NCBI RefSeq assembly: GCF_002910905.1
Contig: NZ_NEUE01000270.1
Coordinates: 1-35,934, forward strand
Reading direction: 5' to 3'
Source: Streptomyces sp. SM11
GTDB taxonomy: Bacteria; Actinomycetota; Actinomycetes; Streptomycetales; Streptomycetaceae
DNA length: 35,934 nt
Shown here: positions 1-6,953 of the stretch, one piece after another
Position numbering within the stretch: the stretch's first letter is position 1
How the letters are laid out: every line of letters begins with the position of its first letter
The notes under the pieces: generated by a model
Databases searched by the model: none
Told to the model about the DNA's origin: nothing
What the model saw: the letters and a program-made list of their open reading frames with translations, nothing else
Position numbers and translations under genes: made by a program

Positions 1-54
1 CCCGTACAGCCCCGACCGGATCGTTCCCGACCGCGACCCGGTGAAGCGCGACAT
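1..54 (-). CDS. 5' end of a divergent gene (partial, weak)
   Basis: An ATG on the minus strand at 54 opens a frame that runs off the left edge (first residues MSRFTGSRSG). Nearly every third codon base is G or C, and composition turns AT-richer immediately upstream of the ATG, as expected at a gene boundary. No good Shine-Dalgarno sequence is seen. The plus-strand reading of the same bases has an equally GC-rich third position but does not stop for 1.5 kb, so a gene ending here on the plus strand is less likely. Product not recognised. Confidence 0.3.
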   Translation of the reverse strand, partial: MSRFTGSRSGTIRSGLYG

Positions 55-143
55 CAACTACTCAAAGAAACAAGAGAAACAACCCAACCCAACCCACTCC
101 CGCCGGCCACCTGACGCACCCCGGAGGGCGCCTACGGGCGCCG

Positions 144-159
144 TCACCCACACGGGTGA
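144..159. promoter_or_regulatory. Short inverted repeat, possible operator
   Basis: TCACCC-ACAC-GGGTGA is a perfect 6-bp inverted repeat in the gap between the divergent gene at the left edge and the winged-helix gene starting at 300. It could be an operator or a small hairpin in the leader. The role is inferred from position only. Confidence 0.3.
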
Positions 160-299
160 GGTTTGCCAACTCGGCTCGCTTTTGGCCCGGTTGCCCGGCA
201 TATGCTCGGGCCGACACCACACCGGACATACGTCGGCCCCCGACCGGGACTGCAATCCCAACCGAGGGCCTGACCATCAAGGAAGCGACACCTTCCCCA

Positions 300-1367
300 A
301 TGGATACCCAGCAGAATACTGCGCTCACCCGCGCCCTGGCGGAGATTCCCGGGCCTCTCCCGGCCCGAGGCGTGATCCACATCGAGATCCCGCACACCAC
401 CCGCTTCACCGTCGTCGGCAACCACCTCGCCCAGCACCCCGACCTCAGCTGCACCGCAGTCGGCATCGCCGTACGCATCCAGTCCCTGCCCCAAGGGACG
501 AAAGTCGGCATCAAGGCACTCGCCGCCCACTGCCGGGAGGGCGAGAAGCGCATCGCCACCGCCCTGCGCGAACTGGAAGCCTTCGGCTACCTGCAACGCG
601 TCCGCGACCGGCTGCCCAGCGGCCGGATCATCACCCGCACGGTCTTCTGCAACCAGCCCACCGCCCTGCTGCCGCACTCCCGCCGCAGCCCGGCGGCCCC
701 GCAGCAGCCCACGACCCCGGCCGAGGTGCACACACAGCCGCCCGCACCGCCCGAGCCGCCCGCACAGCCCGCACCGGAAACACACGCAGCCCCACCCGCA
801 CCGGAGACACCCGCAACCCTGCCCACACCGCCCCCGCTGCCGCCGGCCCCACCCGTCGTCCCACTACCACTCGTACCGCCCCCGACCGCACCCAAGCCAC
901 CGCCCCGCCCACTCCCCCAACCCACCGAGCTCACCCCGGAACTCGACCGCGCAGCCACCGCACTCCTCAGCGACCTGCGCCGCCACGCACCCCAGTTCAC
1001 GCTCTCCGAGAACGAAATCCATCAGCTGACCCCCGGAGTCGCGGCCTGGCTCGAACGCGCAGCCCACCCCGACACCATCCGCCACACCCTCACCACCGAC
1101 CCACCCCACCCCCTCAACCACCCCGCCAAACTCCTCAAACACCGGCTCACCGCCCTCCTGCTCCCACCACTCCCCGACGCCCACGACCTGACCACCCCCA
1201 CCCGCCCCCACACCACCGTCACCCCCTTCCAGACCTGCGACGACTGCGACCGCGCCTTCCGCTCCCCCACCCCCGGCCACTGCCGCGACTGCCGCGAACA
1301 CCGCGGGCAGCACGAGCAGCACACGTACCGCGAGCACCGAAGCGAAGACGCGCGGATCGCAGCCTGA
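300..1367 (+). CDS. Winged-helix DNA-binding protein with Pro-rich linker and C-terminal zinc-ribbon motif
   Basis: 355 residues. Residues about 50-125 resemble a winged helix-turn-helix (a KxGIKALAxHCREGEKRIATALRELEAFGYL core) of the kind found in many Streptomyces helix-turn-helix proteins. A long Pro/Thr/Ala-rich linker follows (about 130-225), then a helical region and a CxxC-x11-CxxC motif at residues 313-331 that could bind zinc. I chose the ATG at 300, preceded by GGAAG at 281-285, because the upstream extension of the frame reads like non-coding sequence; the spacing of 14 nt is long, so the start is not certain. Likely a transcription factor; target unknown. It converges with the 5'-nucleotidase gene and shares a hairpin terminator with it. 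Confidence 0.75.
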   Translation: MDTQQNTALTRALAEIPGPLPARGVIHIEIPHTTRFTVVGNHLAQHPDLSCTAVGIAVRIQSLPQGTKVGIKALAAHCREGEKRIATALRELEAFGYLQRVRDRLPSGRIITRTVFCNQPTALLPHSRRSPAAPQQPTTPAEVHTQPPAPPEPPAQPAPETHAAPPAPETPATLPTPPPLPPAPPVVPLPLVPPPTAPKPPPRPLPQPTELTPELDRAATALLSDLRRHAPQFTLSENEIHQLTPGVAAWLERAAHPDTIRHTLTTDPPHPLNHPAKLLKHRLTALLLPPLPDAHDLTTPTRPHTTVTPFQTCDDCDRAFRSPTPGHCRDCREHRGQHEQHTYREHRSEDARIAA

Positions 1368-1467
1368 AGCAGTGCCGCCATCCCGGCGTGCACGGCCGGG
1401 CGGTGTTCTCCTTTGGGACCGAATCCCAGATGACGAACCTCGGGAGCCAATCCTCAGCGGCAGCAAG

Positions 1468-1501
1468 AAGGGGCGGCCGTCCCGCAGGCCCGCCGCCCCT
1501 T
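1468..1501. terminator. Bidirectional hairpin terminator
   Basis: AAGGGGCGGC and GCCGCCCCTT form a perfect 10-bp stem around a 14-nt loop. It lies between the convergent winged-helix gene (ends 1367) and the 5'-nucleotidase gene (ends 1533). The AA/TT ends give short U-runs in both directions. Confidence 0.7.
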
Positions 1502-1532
1502 CCCGTACGCGCCGTGACGCGCGAAGTGACTG

Positions 1533-3362
1533 CTACTGAATGACCGTGATCCGGTCCGTCGCCGGCGGGGCCAGCGGCGCGGTGGCCGTGGAGTGGGCCG
1601 CCAGGTAGGCGTTGAACAGGTCCAGGTCGGACGCGCCGACCAGCTTGTTCGTGCCCTCGCCGAGAGCCGCGAAGCCGTCGCCGCCGCCCGCGAGGAACTC
1701 GTTCATCGCCACGCGGTAGGTGCGCGCCGGGTCGATCGCCTCGCCGTTCAGCTCGATGCTGTCGGCGACCACGCGGTCCGCGCCGCTCTTCGTCAGGTCA
1801 AGGGTGTAGGTGAAGCCCTTGGAGACCTGGAGGATCTTCGGGCTGGCCTCGTTGGAGCCGCTGACCTGCTGCTGGAGGGCGGTGACCAGCTGGGTGCCGG
1901 TCAGGTCGACGACGTTCATCATGTTGGTGAACGGCTGCACGGTGAACGCCTCGCCGTACGTGACGACTCCGTCGCCCTCACTGCCGGACGCCTTGTGCAC
2001 CAGGTCCGCGCGGATGCCGCCCGGGTTCATGAACGCGACTTCCGCGCCGCCCTTGTCCGCCGGGGCGAGGCCTTCGAGCTGGGCGTCGGCGATCACGTTG
2101 CCGAGCGGCTTCTCCGGGGCCGTGGAGCCCCGGCCGTTGATGTCGGCGCTGATCCAGCCCTGCGGCTTGCTCGCGACCGGCGCGGCCAGCTTGTTCCAGC
2201 GGTCGATCAGGCGCGTCATGTCGGCGGCCTTGGGCTGGTCCCGGGTCACGACGTGGTTGGCGGACTTCACCGACGTACGGACGATGTCCTTGGTGCGGCG
2301 GTCGTAGGTGAGCGTGGTGTCCGTGTACAGCTTGCCGAACGACGAGGCCGAGGTGACCATGCGCGGCTTGCCGGACGGGTCCGGGACGGTGCACACGTAG
2401 GCCTGGTGGGTGTGGCCTGTGACCAGGGCGTCCACCTTCGGCGTGATGCCCTTGGCGATGTCGACGATCGGACCGGAGATGCCGTCGCCCGCGCCGGGGC
2501 TGTCGCAGTCGTAGTTGTACGAGGTGGAGGCCGGGGCCCCGCCCTCGTGGATCAGCGCGACGATGGACTTGACGCCCTTGCGGTCCAGTTCCTTGGCGTA
2601 CTTGTTGATCGTCTCGACCTCGTCGTGGAACTTGAGGCCCTTGACGCCGTTCGCGGTGACGATGTCCGGCGTGCCCTCCAGAGTCACCCCGATGAAGCCG
2701 ATCTTGACACCCTTCTTCTTCCAGACCGTGTACGGCTTCAGCAGCGGCTTGCCGGTCTTCTCCTTGGTCACGTTGGCCGCGAGGTAGGGGAAGTCCGCTC
2801 CCTCGAACTTCCTGCCCTTCTCGTAGCAGCCCTCGACCGGGTGGCAGCCGCCGTTCTGGAGACGGGCCAGCTCGGTCGCGCCCTCGTCGAACTCGTGGTT
2901 GCCGACCGCCGTGACGTCCAGGTCGAGACCGTTCAGCGCCTCGATCGTTGGCTCGTCGTGGAAGAGGCCCGACAGCAGCGGACTCGCTCCGACCATGTCA
3001 CCGCCGGCCGCTGTGACGGAGTACGGGTTGCCCTTGCGCGCGGTGCGCAGCGAGGTCGCCAGGTACTCGACGCCACCGGCCGGGATCGCCTCGACCGTGC
3101 CGTCCGCATGCGTCTTCTTGACCGTGCCGGCGGAACCGGCCGGCGGCTCCAGGTTGCCGTGCAGGTCGTTGAACGACAGCAACTGCACGTCGACGGTACG
3201 GGACTTGTGTCCGTGTCCGTGCCCGTGTCCATGCCCGTGCCCGTTGCCCCGGTCATGGGCGCCGGCTGGCATCGCGGCGACGAGTGCGCCCACGGTGGCC
3301 AGACCGGCCGCGGCGGCGAGCACCCGCCTTCTCGCACGGTTCTTCTGCGGAGTCGCTGACAT
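1533..3362 (-). CDS. Secreted bifunctional metallophosphatase/5'-nucleotidase
   Basis: 609 residues. A signal peptide with twin-Arg-like basic start (RARRR, then an Ala-rich hydrophobic stretch to AGA at about 36) is followed by a Gly-His repeat (HGHGHGHGHGH, about residues 41-52), then the metallophosphatase domain: FNDLHGNL, GGDMVGASP, GNHEFDEG, LIHEGG and GHTHQ metal-ligand motifs. The C-terminal 5'-nucleotidase substrate domain carries FMNPGGIRADL and AGGGDGF. The family hydrolyses extracellular nucleotides to nucleosides and phosphate outside the cytoplasm, which fits the phosphate genes further right. Length is normal for the family. The Gly-His tract is unusual and may hold divalent metal; it is encoded by a low-complexity repeat around 3203-3250. 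No transmembrane anchor at the C-terminus. Confidence 0.93.
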   Translation of the reverse strand: MSATPQKNRARRRVLAAAAGLATVGALVAAMPAGAHDRGNGHGHGHGHGHGHKSRTVDVQLLSFNDLHGNLEPPAGSAGTVKKTHADGTVEAIPAGGVEYLATSLRTARKGNPYSVTAAGGDMVGASPLLSGLFHDEPTIEALNGLDLDVTAVGNHEFDEGATELARLQNGGCHPVEGCYEKGRKFEGADFPYLAANVTKEKTGKPLLKPYTVWKKKGVKIGFIGVTLEGTPDIVTANGVKGLKFHDEVETINKYAKELDRKGVKSIVALIHEGGAPASTSYNYDCDSPGAGDGISGPIVDIAKGITPKVDALVTGHTHQAYVCTVPDPSGKPRMVTSASSFGKLYTDTTLTYDRRTKDIVRTSVKSANHVVTRDQPKAADMTRLIDRWNKLAAPVASKPQGWISADINGRGSTAPEKPLGNVIADAQLEGLAPADKGGAEVAFMNPGGIRADLVHKASGSEGDGVVTYGEAFTVQPFTNMMNVVDLTGTQLVTALQQQVSGSNEASPKILQVSKGFTYTLDLTKSGADRVVADSIELNGEAIDPARTYRVAMNEFLAGGGDGFAALGEGTNKLVGASDLDLFNAYLAAHSTATAPLAPPATDRITVIQ

Positions 3363-3424
3363 CGGTCCCCTTGTGTGTCAGTGCTGTCAGCGCTGTCGGT
3401 GGTGGCGCTGGTGGCACGTCTGGA

Positions 3425-3451
3425 ATCCTGCGTGCCGCAGCCTAGAGTCAA
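3425..3451 (-). promoter_or_regulatory. Candidate sigma-70-type promoter for the 5'-nucleotidase gene
   Basis: On the minus strand TTGACT (3451-3446) is followed after 15 nt by CAGGAT (3430-3425), close to the Streptomyces housekeeping consensus though with a short spacer. It lies about 63 nt upstream of the ATG at 3362. Pattern match only. Confidence 0.35.
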
Positions 3452-3504
3452 CGCGCGTAGCGCAACAGGTGTTCGGGGTTACGGACTGGTTGCCATCCGG
3501 CCAA

Positions 3505-4470
3505 ATGACTCGTCAGAAACGTCCCACAAGCGCTCGCGTCACCCGTATGGCTCACATATCCGGGCGGACCATCCTCGAGCGCCAGCGCGGGGAGAGGTGG
3601 GGCACGAAGGTCATCGAGCGGATCGCCACGGAGCTGCGGACGGAGTTCCCGCAGCAGCGGGGATTCAGCCGGTCCAACCTTCACTACATGCAGCAGATGG
3701 CCAGGATCTGGCCCGACTCAATTGTCCAACAGCCTGTTGGACAATTGCCCTGGGGCCACGTCGTCCTCATCATGGGCAAGTGCGCGACCCGCTTCGAGCG
3801 GGACTTCTACGCCCAGCACGCTGTCCACCACGGCTGGTCGCGTACGCATCTGGAGTCGGTGATCCACCGGCAGCTGCACCTCGCCGAAGGTGCCGCCGCG
3901 AACAACTTCGACGTCAGCCTGCCCGGGAAGTCCGACGCCGTGCGGCAGATCCTCAAGGACCCCTACCGCCTCGACTTCACCGAACTCACCGGCCGGCCGG
4001 CGGAGCGTGATCTGGAGGACGCGCACGTCGACAACCTCGTGCGGTTCCTGACCGAACTGGGCGTCGGGTTCGCCTTCGTCGGACGTCAGTACCCGATCGT
4101 GGTCGGCGACTCCGAATACCGCATCGATCTCCTCTTCTACCACTGCAAGCTGCACTGTTACGTCGTGCTGGAGCTGAAGACCCGCAAGGCGCGGGCCGAG
4201 CACTTCGGGCAGCTCGGGTTCTACGTCTCGGTGGTGGACGACCTGGCCAGGGACAAGGAGCGGGACGAGCCCACGCTCGGCATCCTGATCGCCGAGAGCC
4301 GGGACCGGGCCATGGTGGAGTACGCCCTGCGCGGGTACAACTCCCCGCTGGCCGTCAGCACGTACGCCGGGCTCCCCGAAGGCGTACGGGAGCTGCTGCC
4401 CAGCACGGAGGACCTCTCCCGCATCGCGGACCACGTCCTCAACACCACGCCACCATCCGAGGACGCCTGA
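3505..4470 (+). CDS. DUF1016/YhcG-family PDDEXK nuclease, N-terminally shortened
   Basis: 321 residues from the ATG at 3505 (alternative ATG at 3547). From residue about 22 it follows the DUF1016 family: ERQRGERWG, TEFPQQRGFSRSNLHYM, IVQQPVGQLPWGH, then the C-terminal nuclease domain with FVGRQY, D208 (RIDLLFYH), E223 and K225 (ELK) and GQLGFY, i.e. the D-ExK set of PDDEXK nucleases. Full-length relatives normally have some 40-60 more residues at the start (a helical stretch before the IGR-type motif); I find no such sequence in any frame upstream, so the 5' end appears lost or replaced. The catalytic part is intact. YhcG-type proteins are often carried by mobile or defence regions; here the gene stands alone between housekeeping genes. 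It may be a remnant or a functional short form. Confidence 0.75.
   Translation: MTRQKRPTSARVTRMAHISGRTILERQRGERWGTKVIERIATELRTEFPQQRGFSRSNLHYMQQMARIWPDSIVQQPVGQLPWGHVVLIMGKCATRFERDFYAQHAVHHGWSRTHLESVIHRQLHLAEGAAANNFDVSLPGKSDAVRQILKDPYRLDFTELTGRPAERDLEDAHVDNLVRFLTELGVGFAFVGRQYPIVVGDSEYRIDLLFYHCKLHCYVVLELKTRKARAEHFGQLGFYVSVVDDLARDKERDEPTLGILIAESRDRAMVEYALRGYNSPLAVSTYAGLPEGVRELLPSTEDLSRIADHVLNTTPPSEDA
3719..3747. repeat. 29-bp perfect palindrome inside the nuclease gene
   Basis: The arms CAATTGTCCAACAG (3719-3732) and CTGTTGGACAATTG (3734-3747) are exact reverse complements around one base. The sequence encodes the conserved SIVQQPVGQL segment of the protein. Fourteen perfect pairs with AT-rich content in a GC-rich gene is striking. 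Confidence 0.9.
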
Positions 4471-4525
4471 CCGCCGCCCTTCCGCCCCGGGCCGCGCACA
4501 AGCCCGGCCTCCACCCGGTCCGCAG

Positions 4526-4570
4526 CCCCGCCACCCCGCCGCGCCCCCGCCACCCCGCCGCACCCCCGCC
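4526..4570. repeat. 19-bp tandem repeat, about 2.4 copies
   Basis: CCCCGCCACCCCGCCGCGC at 4526-4544 is repeated with one change at 4545-4563 and partly at 4564-4570. It fills the gap between the nuclease gene and mshD. Low complexity; no function apparent. Confidence 0.75.
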
Positions 4571-4600
4571 GGGCGCACCGCTCGCCGTACGCTCGGAGGC

Positions 4601-5524
4601 ATGACGACTGACGTACCCCTCCCCGCTCCCGGGCGCGAGGTCCAGACTCTCGACGCACTCGACTCCACGCAGGCCGGCACCGTCCTCGGCCTGCTCGCCG
4701 AGGCCGCCCGGTCCGACGGCCGGCAGGCGGTTTCCGAGCAGGGCAGACTCCGTATCCGGGGCGGACACCGAGACGGCGTACGGCACTTCCTCCTCACCGT
4801 CGACGGCACGCTCACCGGATACGCCCAGCTGGAGGACACCGACCCGGTCGAGGCCCCGGCCGCCGAGCTGGTCGTCCACCCCGACCGGCGCGGCAACGGG
4901 CACGGCCGGGCGCTCGGCGCGGCCCTCCTCGCCGCGACCGGCAAGCGGCTGCGGGCCTGGGCGCACGGTGGCAGCTCCGCGGCCCGCCACCTGGCCCAGG
5001 TCCTCGGCCTCTCCCTCTTCCGCGAACTGCGCCAGCTCCGGCGCGGTCTGATCCCGCTCGACCTCGCGGAGCCGGTGCTGCCCGAGGGCGTCACTGTGCG
5101 GACCTTCGAGCCGGGCCGCGACGACGCCGCCTGGCTCGCCGTGAACCGCGCCGCCTTTGCTCACCACCCCGAGCAGGGGGCCCTGACCCAGCAGGACCTG
5201 GACGACCGCAAGGCAGAGCCCTGGTTCGACCCGAAGGGCTTCTTCCTGGCCGAGCGGCACGGGGAGATCGTCGGCTTCCACTGGACGAAGGTGCACGCCG
5301 AGGAGCAGGTCGGCGAGGTGTACGTGGTCGGCGTCCTGCCCGAGGCCCAGGGCGGCGGCCTCGGCAAGGCGCTGACCTCGATCGGCCTGCACCACCTGGC
5401 GGCCCAGGCGCTACCCACCGCGATGCTCTACGTGGACGCGGACAACACGGCGGCCGTGACGGTGTACGAGCGGATGGGCTTCACCACGCACGAGGTGGAT
5501 CTGATGTACCGCACCGAGTCCTGA
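4601..5524 (+). CDS. mshD: Mycothiol synthase
   Basis: 307 residues, the normal length for MshD, which acetylates Cys-GlcN-Ins with acetyl-CoA in the last step of mycothiol synthesis in the cytoplasm. Two tandem GNAT domains are visible. The N-terminal one has the acetyl-CoA loop VVHPDRRGNGHGRALG; the C-terminal one has VGVLPEAQGGGLGKALT and ends in LYVDADNTAAVTVYERMGF, the typical GNAT finish. WFDPKGFFLAE and GFHWTKVH are characteristic of MshD. GGAGG sits only one base from the ATG and TACGCT lies a few bases further up, so the message may be leaderless. Single gene; no operon partner. Confidence 0.93.
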   Translation: MTTDVPLPAPGREVQTLDALDSTQAGTVLGLLAEAARSDGRQAVSEQGRLRIRGGHRDGVRHFLLTVDGTLTGYAQLEDTDPVEAPAAELVVHPDRRGNGHGRALGAALLAATGKRLRAWAHGGSSAARHLAQVLGLSLFRELRQLRRGLIPLDLAEPVLPEGVTVRTFEPGRDDAAWLAVNRAAFAHHPEQGALTQQDLDDRKAEPWFDPKGFFLAERHGEIVGFHWTKVHAEEQVGEVYVVGVLPEAQGGGLGKALTSIGLHHLAAQALPTAMLYVDADNTAAVTVYERMGFTTHEVDLMYRTES

Positions 5525-6094
5525 GGCCGTCCGCCACGACAGCTTCCAGGGCATCGCAGCCACAGAAGTGCCGCACCCGACCCTGAAGAAAATCTATCGC
5601 GGCGGGAGTAGACATCCGGACCTCGGTGGAGTTAGCGTTTTCCTCGTAGCCGGAAGAACAGAGGGCGCGGCAGACATGATCTGCCGTGCACGCAGGTCAG
5701 AACGGTAAGCGGAACGGCAGTGGAGCGAGGGAGCCGGAAACGGCGGGTTCCCCCACTGGCTGCCGGGCCGGGCGGCCCCAGGGGCCGCGCGTAACAACCG
5801 CGGTACCCGCAGTACCCGCAGTACCGAAACACTGAACCGCACGAGGTAAGGAGCAGACACCATCAGGATCGCCCGGGCGAGGAACACTCCGCTCGGGTAC
5901 CGCAGGCCCCGGAACGGAAGGTGGTCCCCGGTCACGCATCCGCGATCCCCGCTTCCCCGCCCTCCCGGGCGGACCGGCGGAACAGATGAGCCGGCGCAGT
6001 CAGCCGGCAGATGGTGTTGAAAGCTCGGGGCCCGAGCGCCGCAAGGTGCTCGGGCCCCCCGACGTGTCCCCGAAGACCCCGAAGAAGAGGTGCT
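5525..6094. other. 570-nt region without a clear gene, rich in hairpins
   Basis: No frame has convincing codon bias. Inverted repeats: CGGCAGA/TCTGCCG (5668-5686); CAGTGG (5718-5723) pairing with CCACTG (5753-5758) and enclosing CCG-GAAA-CGG (5734-5743); GCGGCCCC-A-GGGGCCGC (5772-5788); and the strong stem at 6027-6058 listed separately. GTACCCGCA is repeated near 5800-5820. A good Shine-Dalgarno sequence, AAGGAG, lies near 5847-5852, but the expected start position holds ATC rather than ATG (5862); the frame from there runs about 52 codons to a TGA near 6020 with only moderate GC at third positions. The region may encode a structured RNA, a long leader for the MerR-type gene, or a lost small gene. 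Confidence 0.5.
6027..6058 (+). terminator. 11-bp hairpin in the leader of the MerR-type gene
   Basis: GGGGCCCGAGC (6027-6037) and GCTCGGGCCCC (6048-6058) form a perfect 11-bp stem with a 10-nt loop, followed by CC rather than U-rich sequence. It ends 36 nt before the ATG at 6095. It could terminate or attenuate transcription from the structured upstream region. Confidence 0.5.
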
Positions 6095-6433
6095 ATGCCC
6101 CCTCGCAGTACCCGCCCCACCAACAAGCTCGACGATGACGACTACCCCGCCTACACCATGGGCCGGGCGGCCGAGATGCTCGGCACCTCCCCCGCCTTCC
6201 TCCGCGCGCTCGGCGAGAACCGACTGATCACCCCGCTGCGCTCCGACGGAGGCCACCGCCGTTACTCCCGCTACCAGCTGCGCATCGCCGCCCGCGCCCG
6301 GGAACTGGTCGACCAGGGCACGAAGACCGAGGACGCCTGTCGCATCGTCATCCTCGAGGACCAGCTGGAAGAGGCACAGCGCATCAACGGGGAACTGCGC
6401 GCCGACCGCACACCGGTCCCGCCGAGCACCTGA
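6095..6433 (+). CDS. Small MerR-type helix-turn-helix regulator
   Basis: 112 residues. The body YTMGRAAEMLGTSPAFLRAL followed by GGHRRYSRYQ is a MerR-type winged helix without the effector-binding domain of full-length MerR proteins. The C-terminus is a helix rich in Glu/Gln (LEDQLEEAQRIN) that could dimerise as a coiled coil. Start at the ATG with AGAAGAGG at 6082-6089 as ribosome site. Such small MerR-like proteins are common in Streptomyces; the target is not known. An intrinsic terminator follows directly. Confidence 0.85.
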   Translation: MPPRSTRPTNKLDDDDYPAYTMGRAAEMLGTSPAFLRALGENRLITPLRSDGGHRRYSRYQLRIAARARELVDQGTKTEDACRIVILEDQLEEAQRINGELRADRTPVPPST

Positions 6434-6456
6434 CCGCTCCACCCGAACACCCCAGC

Positions 6457-6488
6457 GGGGCGGCGTCATTTGACGCCGCCCCATTTTT
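6457..6488 (+). terminator. Intrinsic terminator after the MerR-type gene
   Basis: GGGGCGGCGTCA and TGACGCCGCCCC form a 12-bp perfect stem with a TT centre, followed by ATTTTT. This is the classic form, rare in so GC-rich a genome. Confidence 0.9.
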
Positions 6489-6529
6489 GCACCACCCTTT
6501 CACTACTCAATTAGTGAAAGGGTGGTGCA
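6488..6529. promoter_or_regulatory. 18-bp perfect inverted repeat overlapping the ribosome site of the GntR gene
   Basis: TGCACCACCCTTTCACTA (6488-6505) and TAGTGAAAGGGTGGTGCA (6512-6529) are exact reverse complements around CTCAAT. The right arm contains the AAAGGG that serves as Shine-Dalgarno sequence for the ATG at 6534. The inner CACTA-N6-TAGTG fits the kind of symmetric site bound by YtrA-type GntR repressors, so this is probably the autoregulatory operator. As RNA it would also fold and hide the ribosome site. Confidence 0.75.
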
Positions 6530-6533
6530 GCGC

Positions 6534-6953
6534 ATGGCAGCCGAGTCCGCAGCCGTCGAGTTCCGCATCGACCGGCGCAGCGGCGTCGCCACCTACCTCC
6601 AGATCGTCCAGCAGACGAAGCAGGCCCTGCGCCTGGGCGTGCTCGAACCGGGCGACCGGCTGCCGACCGCCCGCGAGGTCGTGGAAGCCACCGCGATCAA
6701 CCCGAACACGGTCCTCAAGGCCTACCGGGAGCTGGAGCGCGAAGGCCTCGTCGAGGCCCGGCGCGGGCTCGGCACCTTCGTCCGCAGGACGCTGGGCGGC
6801 GCGGCCGACGCGACCGCCGCCGACGCACCGCTGCGCACCGAACTCGCCGACTGGGCCCGCCGGGCCCGGGCGGCCGGGCTGGAGAAGGACGACGTCGGCG
6901 CGCTCTTCACGGCCGTACTGGACAGCACGTACAAGGGGGACGAGGAACGATGA
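6534..6953 (+). CDS. GntR-family (YtrA subfamily) regulator of the adjacent ABC transporter
   Basis: 139 residues. An N-terminal GntR winged helix (YLQIVQQTKQALRLG, GDRLPTAREVVEATAINPNTVLKAYRELEREGL, about 20-75) is followed by only a short helical tail (about 60 residues), as in the YtrA subfamily that controls ABC transporter genes. I prefer the ATG at 6534; a GTG at 6522 lies within the inverted repeat. The stop overlaps the start of the ATPase gene (ATGA), so the three genes form a translationally coupled operon. Likely repressed by its own product through the palindrome at 6488-6529. Confidence 0.9.
   Translation: MAAESAAVEFRIDRRSGVATYLQIVQQTKQALRLGVLEPGDRLPTAREVVEATAINPNTVLKAYRELEREGLVEARRGLGTFVRRTLGGAADATAADAPLRTELADWARRARAAGLEKDDVGALFTAVLDSTYKGDEER

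Noticed and set aside
41..1543. 500-residue open frame overlapping the winged-helix gene
   Set aside because: Arg/Pro/His-rich translation with no domain pattern; third-position GC bias supports the other frame.
1593..3359. 588-residue open frame opposite the 5'-nucleotidase
   Set aside because: Antisense shadow; the minus strand has all metallophosphatase motifs.
5718..5788. Known riboswitch (cobalamin or c-di-AMP type)
   Set aside because: Some bases resemble parts of these motifs but the full conserved cores are absent and no matching gene follows.
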